64,000 bases of DNA from Lagopus muta. Taxonomy: Eukaryota > Chordata > Aves > Galliformes > Phasianidae. The stretch lies in assembly GCF_023343835.1 (NCBI RefSeq), contig NC_064437.1:49302972-49366971 (forward strand), read 5' to 3'. The translations under genes were made by a program, and so were the position numbers. The notes under the pieces are model-generated. The model did no database searches and was not told where the DNA came from. It worked only from the letters and a program-made list of their open reading frames with translations. How positions within the stretch are numbered: the stretch's first letter is position 1; each line of letters starts with the position of its first letter. Of this stretch, positions 1 through 13,706 are shown piece after piece.

Positions 1-1930
1 TAATTATGGAAAATGGATGGAAAAGCAGGAAGGCGTACCTGAGATCAAAAGACAAACAATATATGAAGATGTATGTGGAATGGAATAGAAAATAAAAAGT
101 ATAAAATCAGCGGTACTCTCTTTCATGGATACCTTGATGGAGGCAGATGGGAGACAATGACAGTTTTTCATACTGAGTATTTTTCCCATTCTCAAATGCA
201 TGAACAGTTTTAGTGAACAGCTTTTATCCCAAAAGGATTGTCAACAAAAAGCCTTCCCTTAGGTTCCTAAAAACTATTTTTTGGTCATCTGGAAATGTTT
301 TATTTTGATCACAAACATTAATATAATGTATTCATTATCTGAAATAAGCATAATTTTGAACCTACGAAACTGGACGAGTTCATTCTTAAACGATAAAATG
401 TAGCTCTTTGATTATTTTTTCAGTTGTTCTAAATTAAAAAATGGAATGTGTCTTTCAACATAAGTTGTTGCAATTTCAATCAGATTTACCATTCTGTTGA
501 AAACCCTGCAAATTTCCAGCCAGTTCTAATGTGCATTCCTGCTTACTTGTCTCAAAAAGCACCTTCCAAACCCAGAGCTTTGAGAATTGTAATGATAATA
601 ATGAAGAAACTAGAAGAGAAATCATATTGATAACAGACATTCTTGACCAGGAACTCTCAGTAGTTAAGAGAGATGGTTAAAGATGAATCTTCTTGCTTAA
701 AGGGAAAAGTTGGTGCTATTGCTGGTGACAAAAGCTGCAAGGCAAACGAACATCACTGGTCTGCTTCGGCCTGGTGGGGGGGGTTGGAGGGGGAAGGGGC
801 AACACTTCCTTTGATACACAGCACTAGACAACAGGTGCTAACTACATACTGCACTTCCATGGCACTTCTGTAGATGGTCCAGTTACTGGTTTTCTCACCA
901 GTATAACATTTTAAAATCTCCTTTCACTTTGTGGCAGAAAAAAAGTTCTGAATGTTTTCTTCTGTGAGATGTGAATTCAGAAAAATAAAATTCCTTTAAG
1001 GGAAAAAAAAAAAAGAAATGTTCTCCTACGTATTTATTCTTATGTTACTTTTATTATTTTTACAACATTTCTTGAGAAGTAGCCATTCTGATCTTCACTG
1101 GGAAACATTTAAAAGTATTTTAAACAATAGCTGCTCATCCAGTTTATGAATACTTTTTTGTTCCAAATGCTAAGATACACTAACACTAGTAGAAGACATA
1201 ATCCAGAAAAAACAGGATGTTTCAATCATTGCTGAGAAACAGCTGTGCTCATTTGTTCAAGAGTAAAATATAATAATACATGATAAAAATAATAAAATTT
1301 CCAAGGCTGTTACAGGTATTATAACATAACTGTCATATCCTATGCTGTCTGTTATGTCATGTATTATCTCACTTGATGAGGAGACTATGCTTTTGTTCAC
1401 TTTCCCCTTTGCTTCATGTCCATGCAGACAACCCTCTTTTTCATCCCAGGCCATATTAACTGCCGCAGCACATCTGCAATATGACATACCAGTCAGAAGA
1501 TCGAATGACACAGGAATGTCAGCAAATAGCTCAAAAACAGAGAAGAGTATTGATTTTTTTTTTTTCTTTCTGTGCAAAAAGAAGTGTTGGAAATGTTGGT
1601 GATAAAAGTCACCCTCACTATTGATTATTTAGAAAGAAAAAGATTGACTCAAAATGACATCTTGCGAAGGAAAGATCACTTCAGCAGAAAGGTCCCGAGC
1701 AGCTCGAGGCAGTGCTGATTAAGAGCGAGGCGTGTTGTAAGACTCATCTACACATCAAAGCCAAGAGTGACTTCATGGAAGTAATGGACCAGAGGCATTC
1801 TTTTGAGAAGATAAATGCAGTGCAAGTCACTGAACTAAGACTCAGAAGCAGACCGTGGCTTTTGTTTAGGAATGGCCACAAGCACTAGAACAACTAATAG
1901 ATGTTTAGGCAGTCTGGTTAATTGCAGCAT
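1..1930. other. Unique AT-rich non-coding sequence
   Basis: No gene, repeat family or RNA gene is recognised here. The stretch is AT-rich, with short homopolymers (A12 at 1003-1014, a T run near 1555-1566) and one unusual G-rich run at 776-799 described separately. The open frames present are short, under about 110 codons, and show no domain-like sequence or splice-bounded structure. It reads as ordinary intergenic or intronic vertebrate DNA. Confidence 0.6.
776..799 (+). other. G-rich run with G-quadruplex potential
   Basis: The plus strand carries G8, then a short spacer with GG, then G5, AA and G4 within 24 bases. This is enough for four runs of three or more Gs if the G8 is split. It stands out in an AT-rich neighbourhood. 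Nothing nearby shows that it belongs to a promoter or a repeat, so a role is not claimed. Confidence 0.4.
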
Positions 1931-1995
1931 ATCACTGAATCACAGAATTGTACAGAGTGGAAGGGACCTCCAGAGGTCGAGTCCAACCCCAACTT
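1931..1995 (-). mobile_element. CR1 LINE 3'-end remnant
   Basis: Read on the plus strand, this begins with a decayed 'atcacagaatt' tail, then 'gtggaagggacctccagagg' and 'gtccaacccc'. That is the reverse complement of the CR1 3' terminus, so the element points to the minus strand. Only about 65 bp are recognisable and the rest has decayed or was never inserted, as is usual for heavily 5'-truncated avian CR1. Confidence 0.8.
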
Positions 1996-4900
1996 GTACA
2001 GAACGAAGTCTAAAGAACCCAGGAGACTACTGGGAGGAGCTCACAAGTGGTTTGGCTTTTAGCCTTGCCCCAAGATTTCTGCTCATCTGAAAGAGCACCT
2101 GGCCTTTCCTAGTCAGGAAATCCTGGATCCATCAGCTTTGCAGCAGTGAGAGGGAGTGCAGCACACTCTTCTCCAGGAATTACACGTGGATAAGACCAGT
2201 CCTTGTGCAGAAGAGACTTCCACTACACTATGGCTGCTCTCTAGGGTCTAATGCAGATTAGAGGAGCTGCAGCCCCTAGATTCTTATAACTCAGCTTGCA
2301 TTTGGCATGAATCTTACATGTTTTCTCTATGTAGATTGGATCCTTGCCTGTCTCCAGTTAAAAGCCTCAGTGAACGAATTTGCTGGGAAAGCACTCTGCT
2401 CTCTGTGCCCCCAGGCAGGCCCAGCGCTACAGAATAGCAGGCACTCGAGTGTCTTCCTGGCATTCTAGCTTCAGATCAGTTCCTGTTCCACAGCTCAGCA
2501 GTCAGGGCTGGGCCCTGGCCAGCTGATGTATTTGAGTGGCTACACAGTCCTACCGCACCTCACAGCTGGAATGCCTCTCACACCCCAATCTCCAGATGTG
2601 TATTCCACACTGCAGTGCAGAAAAGGGGAGATCTCTCCATCTGCACCTGCGCCCCACCCCTGAGAGCACACGTGCTGCTCTGGTTGTGAAGCTTGCTTCC
2701 CTCCCCTCCACTTGCAGGCCAGCTTTTTCACATTTTCAGCATGGTGACAAAGGGGAAAGTTCCCCTTTGAGGGGGCAGCTCAGAGCAGCAAACCACAGAG
2801 CTCAGCCTAGCTGCTCTTCTCTGTGCTGAACCATTCACTCTCTTAATTCCTAAGGAAATGCATCAGACACCAGCCTTCACATTTTTTTTCTTTCTCCATG
2901 AGCATGAACCATGTGTTAAAAGTCCTATATCTTATTTCCTCCTCAGACAAGGCTCCTGCAGTTGCTTAATATTCTCTTCTAATGAAAATAGGAAATTCAT
3001 CTGGGCTTTTACTGCCTATTCTCTCCATTTGTGGGTTTTTTTTTTGTTTTTTTTTTTTTCTATTTCCCCATATTTTCCTATGTATGCCTTACCTTCAGTC
3101 CTCTGTGAGCTTTGGACAATACTTCAACTCTTGAAAAATTTGAGATATTTACTTCCCACATGCTGCTCAGCAACTCCAACTAGAAACAGAGAAATGTTTC
3201 CAGGCATTTCTACTTAAGTTTCTCTCTTTCCAATTGTGACCATACCGTTGTCTCTACAGCCACTCTCACAACAGCTTTTTAGGAGGTACAGGAAAAAGGG
3301 AATGAAAGAAAGGGGTCAGAAGAGAAAGTTCAGACAAGAGAGGCTTGAGACCTTGCAATTTCTGGTCATTCCTGCTCTGCATCTTACAGCTTATATTTGG
3401 CTGGAGCATATGTTTCAGGGAAGCATCCAGTTTGGATTTGAAGATATTAAGGGATGGATAATTCCCCATGTTTTTATTCATTTTTTTCCTAGTAGCTCAT
3501 CACTGCCTCTATTAAAAGGTAGCAGCAGGTTAGAAAGAGAGGGAGCCAAGTCCTAGTATGGTGACCTGCGAGAGCAGAGGGAGCTCTCATGTCATGTGTG
3601 CAGAGCTGTGATGGTATGAGCTCAGTACAACAGCCTTCCCTGACAGATCCTGTTTCCAGGTTTCTCATTCTCAGTTCATGCTTTGGCTTGGATGTTAACT
3701 CTCTCCCATCAATCATGCTCAGAGATATGTTTTGTTTTCCGAGAGATTAGAGAAGTGTAACTCACTACAATGTGGCAGACAAAGCTCTCCAGAAGAGAGG
3801 TTTGAAAAGCCTCATACTGTGCTATCCAAATTATCCTAATTACCTAATTATCCTTATCACCACAGCTAATTACTCTGGCTATAAAGCTGAAGCCATAAAC
3901 AGACCACAGACTACAGAAGCCTGCAGGCAGGAAAGCCCTCGGAGGGGGCTCAGAAGAAGTGGGTGTGGGAACACTGCTATTGGAATGGCTGGGAATGATG
4001 AGTGCCTGCAGAAAACAACCCCACAGCCACAGGAGTTTCAGCATGTCTATCAGCTACAATTGCCCAATTTCAACAGCTTGCAAGGACATAAAAATTGAAA
4101 TAGTTCAACAGCCCCTTAAAAGCAGATGCAGAATGAATCCCAGCCTTCTCTTCCCAGAAAGGAGGAGCAAAGGTTGACTGAACAGGGTTTGAAAGGCACT
4201 TGTTCCTCGAGTCTTATGCTTTGACAGCAAGGATGCAAATAAATGGTCTCTGGCCTGAGCTCCCTTGTGCATCAACACCTCTTTCAAAGGCCATGTCAGT
4301 TACCACTTCCTAATGCAAAGGGATTTTTTCAAGGTGTGAAGTGTGTCAGAAAAGATTTCCCGTCCCCTAAGATGAAAGCGTTTGCAGCAAGGTGAAAGTC
4401 AGTGGTATTATTTATTGCTCACTTCTGGCTCTCTGGAACAGCAGGTTTGGCTACTGAGGTGGGGAGGGGAGGGCATATATAAACACTTTGATAGGATGCA
4501 GTGTCTGTCCTTTTTAGCAGCCTGGGAAGAGGAGGGAGCCTGTCACTGCCTCTGGCACACACTCTTCCTTGAAAGAATTAGTCTCATGTAAATAAAAGCC
4601 TGTGCTTTTTCCTGCTGAAGTAGGTCCCTATTGTCTGATATTTGATTTCTTGTAAATGGACTTCCACTCTCCGCTCTTGGAATGTTTAAAAAACACCAGA
4701 AATAGTTTGAGCAGGGCTATATACACATGGTTGAATGGCATTCCGACCGAGTCATCTTTTCATGAAGCTACCAGAGTCTCAATTTCACCTCTCAAAGGGT
4801 CCACATTTCTCACTGTGGCCATCAATTCCTGCACATTTCCTGGTGGAGATAAATTGTAGCACGTAACCAAAAGCAGCAGATAGCACCACAGAGAGCACGG

Positions 4901-5380
4901 CAGGTACTGCTTGGAGCTGATGGAGCAAGGCACATGGCTTGCTGAGCTGCAGCCCCATCCCTGCAGTGCACATTGCAAACCCCATTTGCACAGAAGCCTT
5001 TTTGATAGTAGTTACCATCAGTAACACACCTCTACTCTCGTAACCTTAATAACCACCTATCAAGTAATAGCTCCAGAACTGCTACAAACTAGGAAAAAAA
5101 TGGTCTGTTTGGAAGTAATAAAATGCACGTTGCCATGGGGCCCCTGCTTTGTGCACCTGCTGGCACAAACATGCTCAGCACAAGAAAGCTTGTAATAACA
5201 TAAAAGCTTGGAATTCGGGGACTTTAAGCTAAACAAATCGTTGAAGAGGGAGGTTTGCATTGCAGAGAAATGAGCTTAGAAGGCTCAGAAAGCCACAAAT
5301 GATGATTGTTTCTAGATTCTGCTCCATTTTACTCACTTAATGTGAATTAGCTGAGGTTACAAGGTTAATCTCTGCAGTGT
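1996..5380. other. Non-coding, no repeat recognised
   Basis: No gene is seen. The stretch holds a T-rich tract at about 3035-3060 and a G-rich segment (4460-4473) that runs directly into a TATA-like word at 4474. Open frames on both strands are short and overlap one another in conflicting frames, which argues against coding. No CR1 tail or other mobile element is recognisable. Confidence 0.55.
4460..4482 (+). promoter_or_regulatory. G-rich run followed by TATA-like box (speculative)
   Basis: 'ggtggggaggggaggg', a run of GGGAGGG type that zinc-finger factors such as MAZ or SP family members bind, is followed directly by 'catatataaac'. The spacing is closer than is usual for a GC box upstream of a TATA box, and no gene follows. 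AT-rich DNA gives TATA words by chance, so this is only a candidate. Confidence 0.12.
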
Positions 5381-5392
5381 TTACCACTTTCC

Positions 5393-5403
5393 TATATAAA
5401 TAG
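5393..5403 (+). promoter_or_regulatory. Strong TATA-box match, no gene attached
   Basis: TATATAAATAG matches the vertebrate TATA consensus closely and is followed at once by a G6 run. About 25 to 35 bases downstream there is no clear initiator, and no open frame of note follows. The match is good as a word, but there is no other promoter evidence. Confidence 0.15.
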
Positions 5404-8400
5404 AGGGGGGCACAAGCTGAATGCTTTAGGTTTCAGGACTGCAGCACTGTTTCCATGCCTCTTGTTAGGAGGTACTGAGAGCTCGAAATCGCCTGCAGGA
5501 GAGTGGGAAGCTCAGCACCCTGCAGGACACTCAGCATGGGTTGGATCACTCCTAGGAGATTTGGGCTGCACAAGGCTTGGGGTTTTTTTCTTGCAACAAC
5601 TGCAGATAATTAGATAGCTATAGTTTCCACAACTCATGCCAGCTGAATCTCTTGCACCTGCTACAAATGAAGTACTATTGGTCAGCACCTTTCCTGACCA
5701 GAAAGCTGGAAAACTTTAGCTCAGATCAAACTTTTCCACTTTTCTATTTTTCACAAAATCAGCAGAGTTGAAGGCTGAGAGAAACAAATGGGGAGGAGGT
5801 AGAACGTTGGCTACGTGTAGCCAAGGCAGCAGTTGAGCAAAGCACAGCTCTCTTATCATCCTAAGTCCCCAGTCTCTGCCATGCATCAGCTGTGCAAGCA
5901 ATGATGGCAGGAGTTTTTCTGTTGAGAAGCTTTCCCTAGATAACTCATAGAGCAGAGGAATGGCAAAGATGCTCAGCCTTGTCTCTGAATGCTCAATGAT
6001 GATAAGTAACCACATTAAATATCTGTCATTTGGCCTGCCAGGAAGAGGAACTATTCACCTAGTGGCTGCAGATTTGTCCCACCGCTCTATTATAGCTTAT
6101 TTCTAGCTTAATTGCTTTTGAAGCTGTCTACTTGAGACAGACTTTATGTTGTCTGAACGTGAAGCCTTGGTTTCTCTGAGGGATTGCTCTATCCCAGAAG
6201 ACCTTTAATCACATTATCCCCAGTTTTCATTCCCAGGTCTGCCCCGGGCCCTACCAGCTTTGAAGACAATTTCCTCAGCTACATTCATGAGAGAATGTTG
6301 ATTATTACAATCAGCTTCTGACCGTTAGGGAAGCAGGAGGAGTCTAATCACCAAGAAACCCCAGGAAGCAGTGCTAACCACATCACTGGAAGTTTAACAA
6401 GATTATTGTGAGCAAAGTTAGTTCCTCTTTGGTTAACTCTGCACCAATGCTGTCGTCTCCAGAGAATAAAAATATTTGCCAAACTCAAGCAACAAAAATA
6501 GAAAAGGAAAATATTTTGGTAAAGTCCAGTTATTTCATGTTAATATTTTCCAGACCAGACTACTGCTTCTTCAAGATCACTGTAGTTTATTTCTGCTTTC
6601 ATTTAAATGTATTTGAAAATGAGAATAAATTGAGCCCTGAAATGAAGCTTTAGTTCATTGAACATTTCAAATGTCACATAATGAAATAATAATAATGAAA
6701 AAAAAATCATGTTTATACACTATTTTTAAGATACTTTGTTTACTACACCAATGAATCAGACAAATCAGTAGTTACAGCTCTGGACCTGAGTTCATTATCT
6801 CATAGCTATGTCTACCAGTCTCTGAGTCCATCCCCTTACTCCTATAAAGGCTTTAAAGGTGTTAAAGCCATTTAATTCCTTTTTTTCTCTGAAAAGATTT
6901 CTAAAACACAAGGTGGAATTTAGAATGCTTAGAAATGCCAGCAATTAAAGCTTTGCTCCAGGGCTAAACGGCTCCAAGGAAAGCAGTGGGAGAGCACTAG
7001 GAATACATGGCACACATTTTTAGCAAGAGACTGGGATGATTCAGGGTCAGTAGTCATGGCTCAGCATCTATACCCAATCCCCTCCTCCTACCATCTGCCT
7101 GCAAATGTCCTACCTTGTAGAGAAAGCCTAGCTCTGCTGAACAATTCTCATTCACTTTTGGAGACAGGTCTATTTTTAAATTTCAGACTTTACCCTAAAT
7201 AACTTTAGAATTACATATTTCCCAAATGAGGAACTAGAGTGAGCTAGAAGGAATATGAGCCAAAACATTTTGATTTCACATCATAATTTGAAGGAGTTAA
7301 GCACACACATAGGTGCATAGATCACCATTTGCCAAAAAAACCCACCAGTTCTGGATCATATTCATGCTTTCCATAAGGTATAACAATTACTCAGACTATC
7401 TGTAAAAATTGGAGGTTTTACAGCATTTTGGAAAAAGTAACTATGAAAAGAATGAGTGTGTCTGCATTGACTACAGCAGAGTTCCCACCCTACAATTGCA
7501 AGCTCAGAATGTCAGCTACGATGAGAAGAGAGATGTTTGAGCATAAGCAGCCAGGACCTGAGTCCAAAAAGCTACCCATTGAATTTATATCTTTCCCAGC
7601 TATGCCTGTTTTAATTTGGATCATTCAGCCCTTTAAAATCCCACAGGGAAAATATTGGGGCACCATTATAAGTGGATGCAACCATTATTTTCTTTTCATT
7701 ATGGGGTTTCTAACACCAGCAAAAGGAGCAGCATGAGGTTTGGTAGAGAGAGGCAGATTGCCTGGTGCTCCTCTTTGCCCAATGGTACATGCTCTGGCAG
7801 GGCCCCAATGGCTGCAGTACCCACCATAGCCCAACCTACTACACCTATGATACTAGATTAAAACTAGACTCATAACTATTTTCTTACAATGAACAGAATT
7901 TTGCAACAGCCAGCAGAACAGCAAGAAAAGCCTCAGCAAGGAACATTCAAAAACCTCCAGTGGCCATGTCCATGTTTGTGTGAGACTCAAACATTGTCTG
8001 ACCACAAACTCAATTTGTATTTTCATGGGATCTAGGCCATTTCACACAGTCCTGACCTTTGAGTGTTACTATTGTTGAGCAGGGATATTCAACATGGCTT
8101 AAGTGTGTTGCAATAAAGTGTTAGTAACATCAAATGGAAGTTACTCAAGGTATGGCAGACTTTTACCCTGGAAATACATGAATGTTATTTTTTCTTCTCT
8201 TGTAAAATCTGGCCTAAATTTTCAAATCTAAGCTTGCTTTGATGACCAGGTGGACCAATAATATTAGCAGCATAATGTCCAAAATTATTGTACATCCAGT
8301 GTTGCTTTACTTACGTGCAACTCAAGAGCTAGGGAAGTTATGCTTAGGTTACCACTTTTCAAATCTTCTGGCTCTAAGTTAAAAAATGTTAACTCCATGT

Positions 8401-9480
8401 TAAAAAAAAACCAAACACACACACAAAAAAAATCCCACAACAATTTGATGTTAAAATGTATCACGTCAGGTATGGTGGTTCAACATTGATTTGGGTGGTA
8501 ATTGCTGCACAAAGAAGGGTAACTGCATAAATATATGAATACTGAATGATAGGCTGCACAACCCAAACTGAGTGCCTTGGAAGTCCTGTGTCTACAGAAG
8601 GCTAAAAGCCACTCTTCATCTGGGGATGTGTGGAGGGATGTTGATCTATACAGATTGGAGCCACAGTAGTGTTTTATGGTGGACAGGCTAATGAGAGTCC
8701 AGAAAAGAAATAGGCATCTTGTTTCACATATGTTTTCCTTTAATTACTGCAATACAAGATCTGGCTTTTCAAGGCAATTTCTGGGATAAAGATTAGAAGA
8801 TATTGTACATAATAGGACTTATTCCTTGAATGGAATCCAATAGTCCCAAACTAATTTCCAGTCCTCAGAATAAAGCATTTCTCCTGGGGATGGCAATATC
8901 TGTGGTTTCAATCTCTCACATCCTACCCAACTGTTTCCTCATTACAGTCTCAGGTTTCTTTGTCACCACACAGTTTATACAAGCTCAGATTTAATCAGTA
9001 GCAAAACATTCATCAACATGAACTCATGCCTTTTTTTTTTCCTCAAAAATACCTCCAAGCTCGCTAAATGTTTGTCAAGTAAACATTTCTGAAACGCAGA
9101 GCTCCGCTGCCCACTTCCTTCTCATTAGGACTATTGCAGTCTTTGAGTTCTTCCCTAGGATTACAGTCATTGGTATTTTATTGTAATGTGTGGAAGATGT
9201 GATAGTAATGCATTATGCCTCTGGGCATTAAGTTCACAAGTCAGAGATCCAGCTGTGGACATGGAAAGCTCCTGTGTGGTTAGCTGACACCCTGTCTCAG
9301 TATTGGTCTGTTTCAGCTATTTTCTCTTCAAAATGATACTTAATTGAGGTTCTCACTTGGAAAAATATTTACCTTGTGCTGTGCTTTGTCAAAGAGAAAA
9401 AAATGATTCTAACATTTTTTAAGCTCCACAGTAAATGGATACTACTACATGTGCTCTCACAGTGATTTATGGACATAAAT
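5404..9480. other. Non-coding, no repeat recognised
   Basis: No gene or mobile element is recognised. A short A-run and CA-rich patch lies near 8401-8430. The part from about 6030 to 6320 is free of simple repeats. The longest frame here (about 100 codons near 7428-7736) lacks any motif. Nothing else stands out. Confidence 0.55.
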
Positions 9481-12400
9481 TAATTAAGACCCAAAAGAGC
9501 ACTGTGTGATAAGGAAATATTATTCTCCATCTATCTCATGGTCCAGGGAATCAAAGCACAGCTTTTGCCAGGATCACACACAAGTGCTGTGCCAGTGCCA
9601 AAGCACACACTCCCCCAGCCCACCAAACTCTCTGCTGTCACCTACCCACTTTGCCATCCCAGCTCACTCTAGCGCTGACTCTCAATTTGTTTTTAATGAT
9701 GTGCTTGTTCATTGCAAAGTCATCTTTCTAAGCACTTGTAGTAATGGCCACTCCTCTCCTTCCCCTCCATCTCTCTCCTGCTCAACTTTGCCTCTTTTCT
9801 CAGCATTTTGAGGACTGTTGGATCTAACAGTGCTGTGCACCACAATGCCTTGTTCCTGTTTCAGCGTGACAGCATGCAGGAAATAGCACTGCCAGTTCCT
9901 GTGGCTCCCACTCAAGGTGTGGACACTTGGTACTTTGGGGAAATGTGAAAGATTCCCCTGAGTTTGGTGTACACAAAAACAGCTGTGGTACTTGTACTGT
10001 ACTTTGTGTTTACAGCTTAAAATATCCCCAGATCTTTCATGCAGCACCGGTGCCTTCTGCTCAGGAAAGATCATGTTCAGTTGAAGCCCTCAGACTCCAA
10101 CAAATGAGCACTGGCAAAGCTCAGAGAAGTGGTTTAAGATGTTTCTGCCCATGGCTTTGTGCCCAGTGAGGTTTATGGGCCTTGGACAGCAGCACAGTGT
10201 GCTTGTACCAGAGCAGCTCCTGCGGTCGGACTGGTGCCTTGGTTTACATCCCCAGGGAGGTGGGCTTGAGCTACAGCTGGGAACTGAATTGAAGTGCAAG
10301 CATGTTGCACTTGGCTGGATGCCATACAAGGATGGTGTCCCCAGTAAAGGCAGAAGGGATGTGGTACACCTCATGTGCTCTTTGCCCAGAAACAAAACTC
10401 TCATGCAAACTCATCCAAGCTCCAGAAATCAGGATGAAGGTTTCAAGGCTTTTTTTTTTTTCCTCACTCCCTGCAGCAGCACAGCATGCTTCCCTCCCCA
10501 TCGTGACATGGAACTGCATGGTGAGGCCATGCAGTGAGACTGCCCTGGGCTGCCACACAGCCTTTGGATGTCAGAATGTAACCTAAAGTGTCTAGGTCTG
10601 GTTTTGCAGACCAGAAGACTGTTCTCAGTTCAGCAGCTGTGTGAACCATAGAGAAGATTCAGTCCTTGTCTTTATACTCCCTCAGTGCCAAAACTTCAAT
10701 TTTTCAACAAGTTATGAATTCCCACTGTCCGGTCCACTAAACCCTTACTTCTTAGCTACAGGGAGAGTAAAAGTAGACACTGGTTTCTTGAATCCCAAAA
10801 GAATCAGAGCATGCTTAGAGGAGGCTTCACGCCAAGAAGTTCACACTCCAGAAGAAAAATCAAGATTTGGTTACTTTTTTTTCTAGAGAAGAAAACAGGC
10901 ATCCCTCTCCTCCTCCATTTATACAGCTGGGAAGTGAACAGAGCACAGTTTGAGATGCCTGCCTGAATTCCAATGTCTCTTCATGCTTGGTTAGTGACTC
11001 TAACCAAACCCACAATGGCAGCCTCTGTAGGGAGGTGCAGAGGGTGTCAGTCACCTGGACTTCTCCCATTGTCTTACATCCTCTCCTACAACATGCTGAG
11101 CCCTGATGTATACACCTGCTGCATATCCAACTGTGCAACTGCACAAACATCTGGGGCCCTTAAACCTTGTTCTCTCTCTGTCTAGGCCCCCCAACACCAG
11201 GATGATATTCCAGCAGAGCAGCAGTGGCATAGTTGCTGGATCCTGTAACATGCAGAATAGGGTGGGAGGGAAAGAGCAAAGCAGTGAGCAGGCAAAGGCT
11301 CAGCCCGGGGCAAGGACCACAGCAAGGATATCACAGTACTCCGGAGAATACTAATCATTTTGTAAATGCAAAGATCTCAATTTAAATGCAGGTACCAGAA
11401 ACACCATGGTATTCTCACTTGAAGCAAAATCTGTTCTAGAGAGAAAATTGGAAAGCCTCTACCAAAGTGTTTTCCTATTTTATAAATTATATATAAACTT
11501 AGAGAGATGTTGAAACATAACAAAGCATAAACGATACAGAAATAGCTGCCTTGTGAAATCCTATAATGGGAAATTCTTTTACAAACCTTTTGAAATTGGC
11601 AAATGTTACTAATATTCCTCCAGGCAACAGTTGGGCTATTATTTAAAATGGGATGTGTGGTGTCCCAGAGCAGCCATTTCCCTGAACTGCAAAGCATTTT
11701 GTAGGACCTGTGAAATATGAAATGATTTAAGGAGGGAAGAGGGTTACGCAGTTCTGCTCTGTGTGGTTTCTTCTACCTCTGAAGTAGTTTTAGAGAAGGA
11801 TGTGTTCTGGGCTGTAATTCAAACATTGTTATAGACATGGTAAGGAACAGAAAAAAGGGACAAATTAGAGGCACCTGATGCAAATCATTGTTGCTTTCTC
11901 CATTTGCTGCCTTAAGCACGTGAACATGTTTCACAGATTCACTTGGGTGTCTACGTTAAATGTAACTGGGCTTGATAAGGAGGCCTGAAGCGAGTTCTAA
12001 GTATGAGGCTGTGCAGCCCTTTGTCTCACTACAGAGCAATGTCACCACTCAGACCAGCATGGATCAGCGACAGACTCAGCACTTGCACAGGGACTGCCTG
12101 CAGAGAGGAGAATTTTTTCATCTGCCCCGACTCTTATGCAGCAGTGGTAGGACCAGCCATAACAAATTCATCTGTAAAAGGCTCTGAGAGTTTTCTGGCT
12201 GCTTTTCCTCTTGGTTATGTGCTATACTCACTAAACAATTCTTCCTAAAGAGCAGCAAAGTTATAAAAATCCTGCATGCTTTTTTCTGCCACAATGGTCT
12301 GCTCAGAATGAGATCTGGCAGGGGAGGAAAGCAATCACATTGTCAGCCCCTACAAATGTAGGGGACAGCCTCCTGCAGCCCAAGGGGATTGATCAAACGG

Positions 12401-13474
12401 CTCCTGAAGAGCTCGGTAGTGGAATCCAGTAGTGTGCAGCCAGATGGATGGGCAATGTGCAGGTGAAGGCAGATCTTCAGCAGAAATCATGTATAAAGGT
12501 CAGATCATCCCCAGAGATGTGCTAGATGCTGAGACAAGCTCAGGAGCATGGAACATCGAAGCCTGAGGGAGTGGTTTGGACATAAATTCCACAACGAGCA
12601 AAACCCAAATTCCAGCATGGAGCACATCTGCAGGCAACAGGATCTGGACACAAGAGAAGTCAGATGCCTTTTCCACAGTAAAGACCAAAGGAAATTCATG
12701 GAGGCACCCCAAGCTGAGTTTCTACCTATCTCCTTGAAATTCCCAGCACGCTGCTCAACTTTCCTTCATAGTGAAGGTTGGTAAGAGAATGGCTCTATAC
12801 AAACATGTTTGCTAGTACCCAGGAGCAGTGCCCTGAGTTCTGCAGCCTGGCTGTGTCAGGCAGGGACTTCTCCAGGAGGCACTTAGCAGCACATCCTGCA
12901 GCCAAACCGCGGCGGCAGTGTTGAAAGGCACAAACAGTTTTTCTCCCTTCCTCCAACTGGCCGAAGCACAAGAAAGAGTGAGATTTTCAAATTGCCAAAT
13001 TAAGCTCAGCCCGAGTCTGTGGCTATTGTCATTGAGAAAAACCCTGCAATAAATGTTTACAAAAGCACTTCAGAAATAATGGCTCTCAGCAGAACTGGGT
13101 TGGGAAATTTCCAAGAGAACAGGTTTCTGTAGAAAAATGTTGCTTTGTTGGAACTGCTGGGTTTGTGGAATTGGATGGGTTTTGACAAACTTTCGATGAA
13201 CTGCAGCAGCAGTTGCCAAACTAGGGGCTGGGAGCCTGGTGGAAGCTCAGCTGCAGAAGCGCAGCTGGCGTCTGGATGTGGGATCATGAGTTTGAAAACA
13301 GCCACAGTGTGGGCAGATTGTGGATCTAGCATCCCTTGTGTCAGGATAACCCCTCTGTGCAGGCTGCCCAGGGCATGGGGTGAGCAGGCTGCTAGATGAA
13401 CTGCAAACCTTGCTCTCAGAAAATGCATGTGAGCATGCACACTGTGGATGCAGCCATCATGGGATAACATGAAA
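9481..13474. other. Non-coding; some stop-poor, GC-richer segments
   Basis: No gene is recognised. Between about 10090 and 10650 the sequence is richer in GC and stop-poor, so several overlapping open frames of 90 to 130 codons appear on both strands at once. Mutually overlapping frames on both strands with no protein similarity I can recognise are best explained by composition. A small perfect hairpin, CCCCTACA with loop AA, lies at 12347-12364. A GC-rich word with several CpGs lies near 12908. Confidence 0.5.
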
Positions 13475-13558
13475 TACTTATAATGGACTGTAAAAGCAAA
13501 ATGAAAAGAATGGAAACAGCTATGACGGGAGAGAAGCCATTCTTGGACCTTACTCTAA
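13475..13558. repeat. Copy 1 of a diverged ~80-bp local duplication
   Basis: This segment aligns with 13966-14048. Both contain 'ggact.taaaagca.aa' followed by 'aaaa..atgga.acag' and end in 'ggac.ttactcta', with scattered substitutions and a short gap. Copy 2 sits immediately upstream of a CR1 fragment, so the block may be part of a CR1 subfamily body or of another dispersed repeat. This copy has no CR1 3' end attached. Confidence 0.6.
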
Positions 13559-13706
13559 GAAGTAAGTCATAAGACAACGGGATTGAAAAGAAACTAAAAA
13601 CAGGGAAATAAAAAATTCAAACGAGTTGGAAGGAGCCGCTTCCACTTTGCAACATGAAACAGTGTTTGTTTTTCCTGCATTGTTTTTTACCTCCTATAAT
13701 CCCAAC

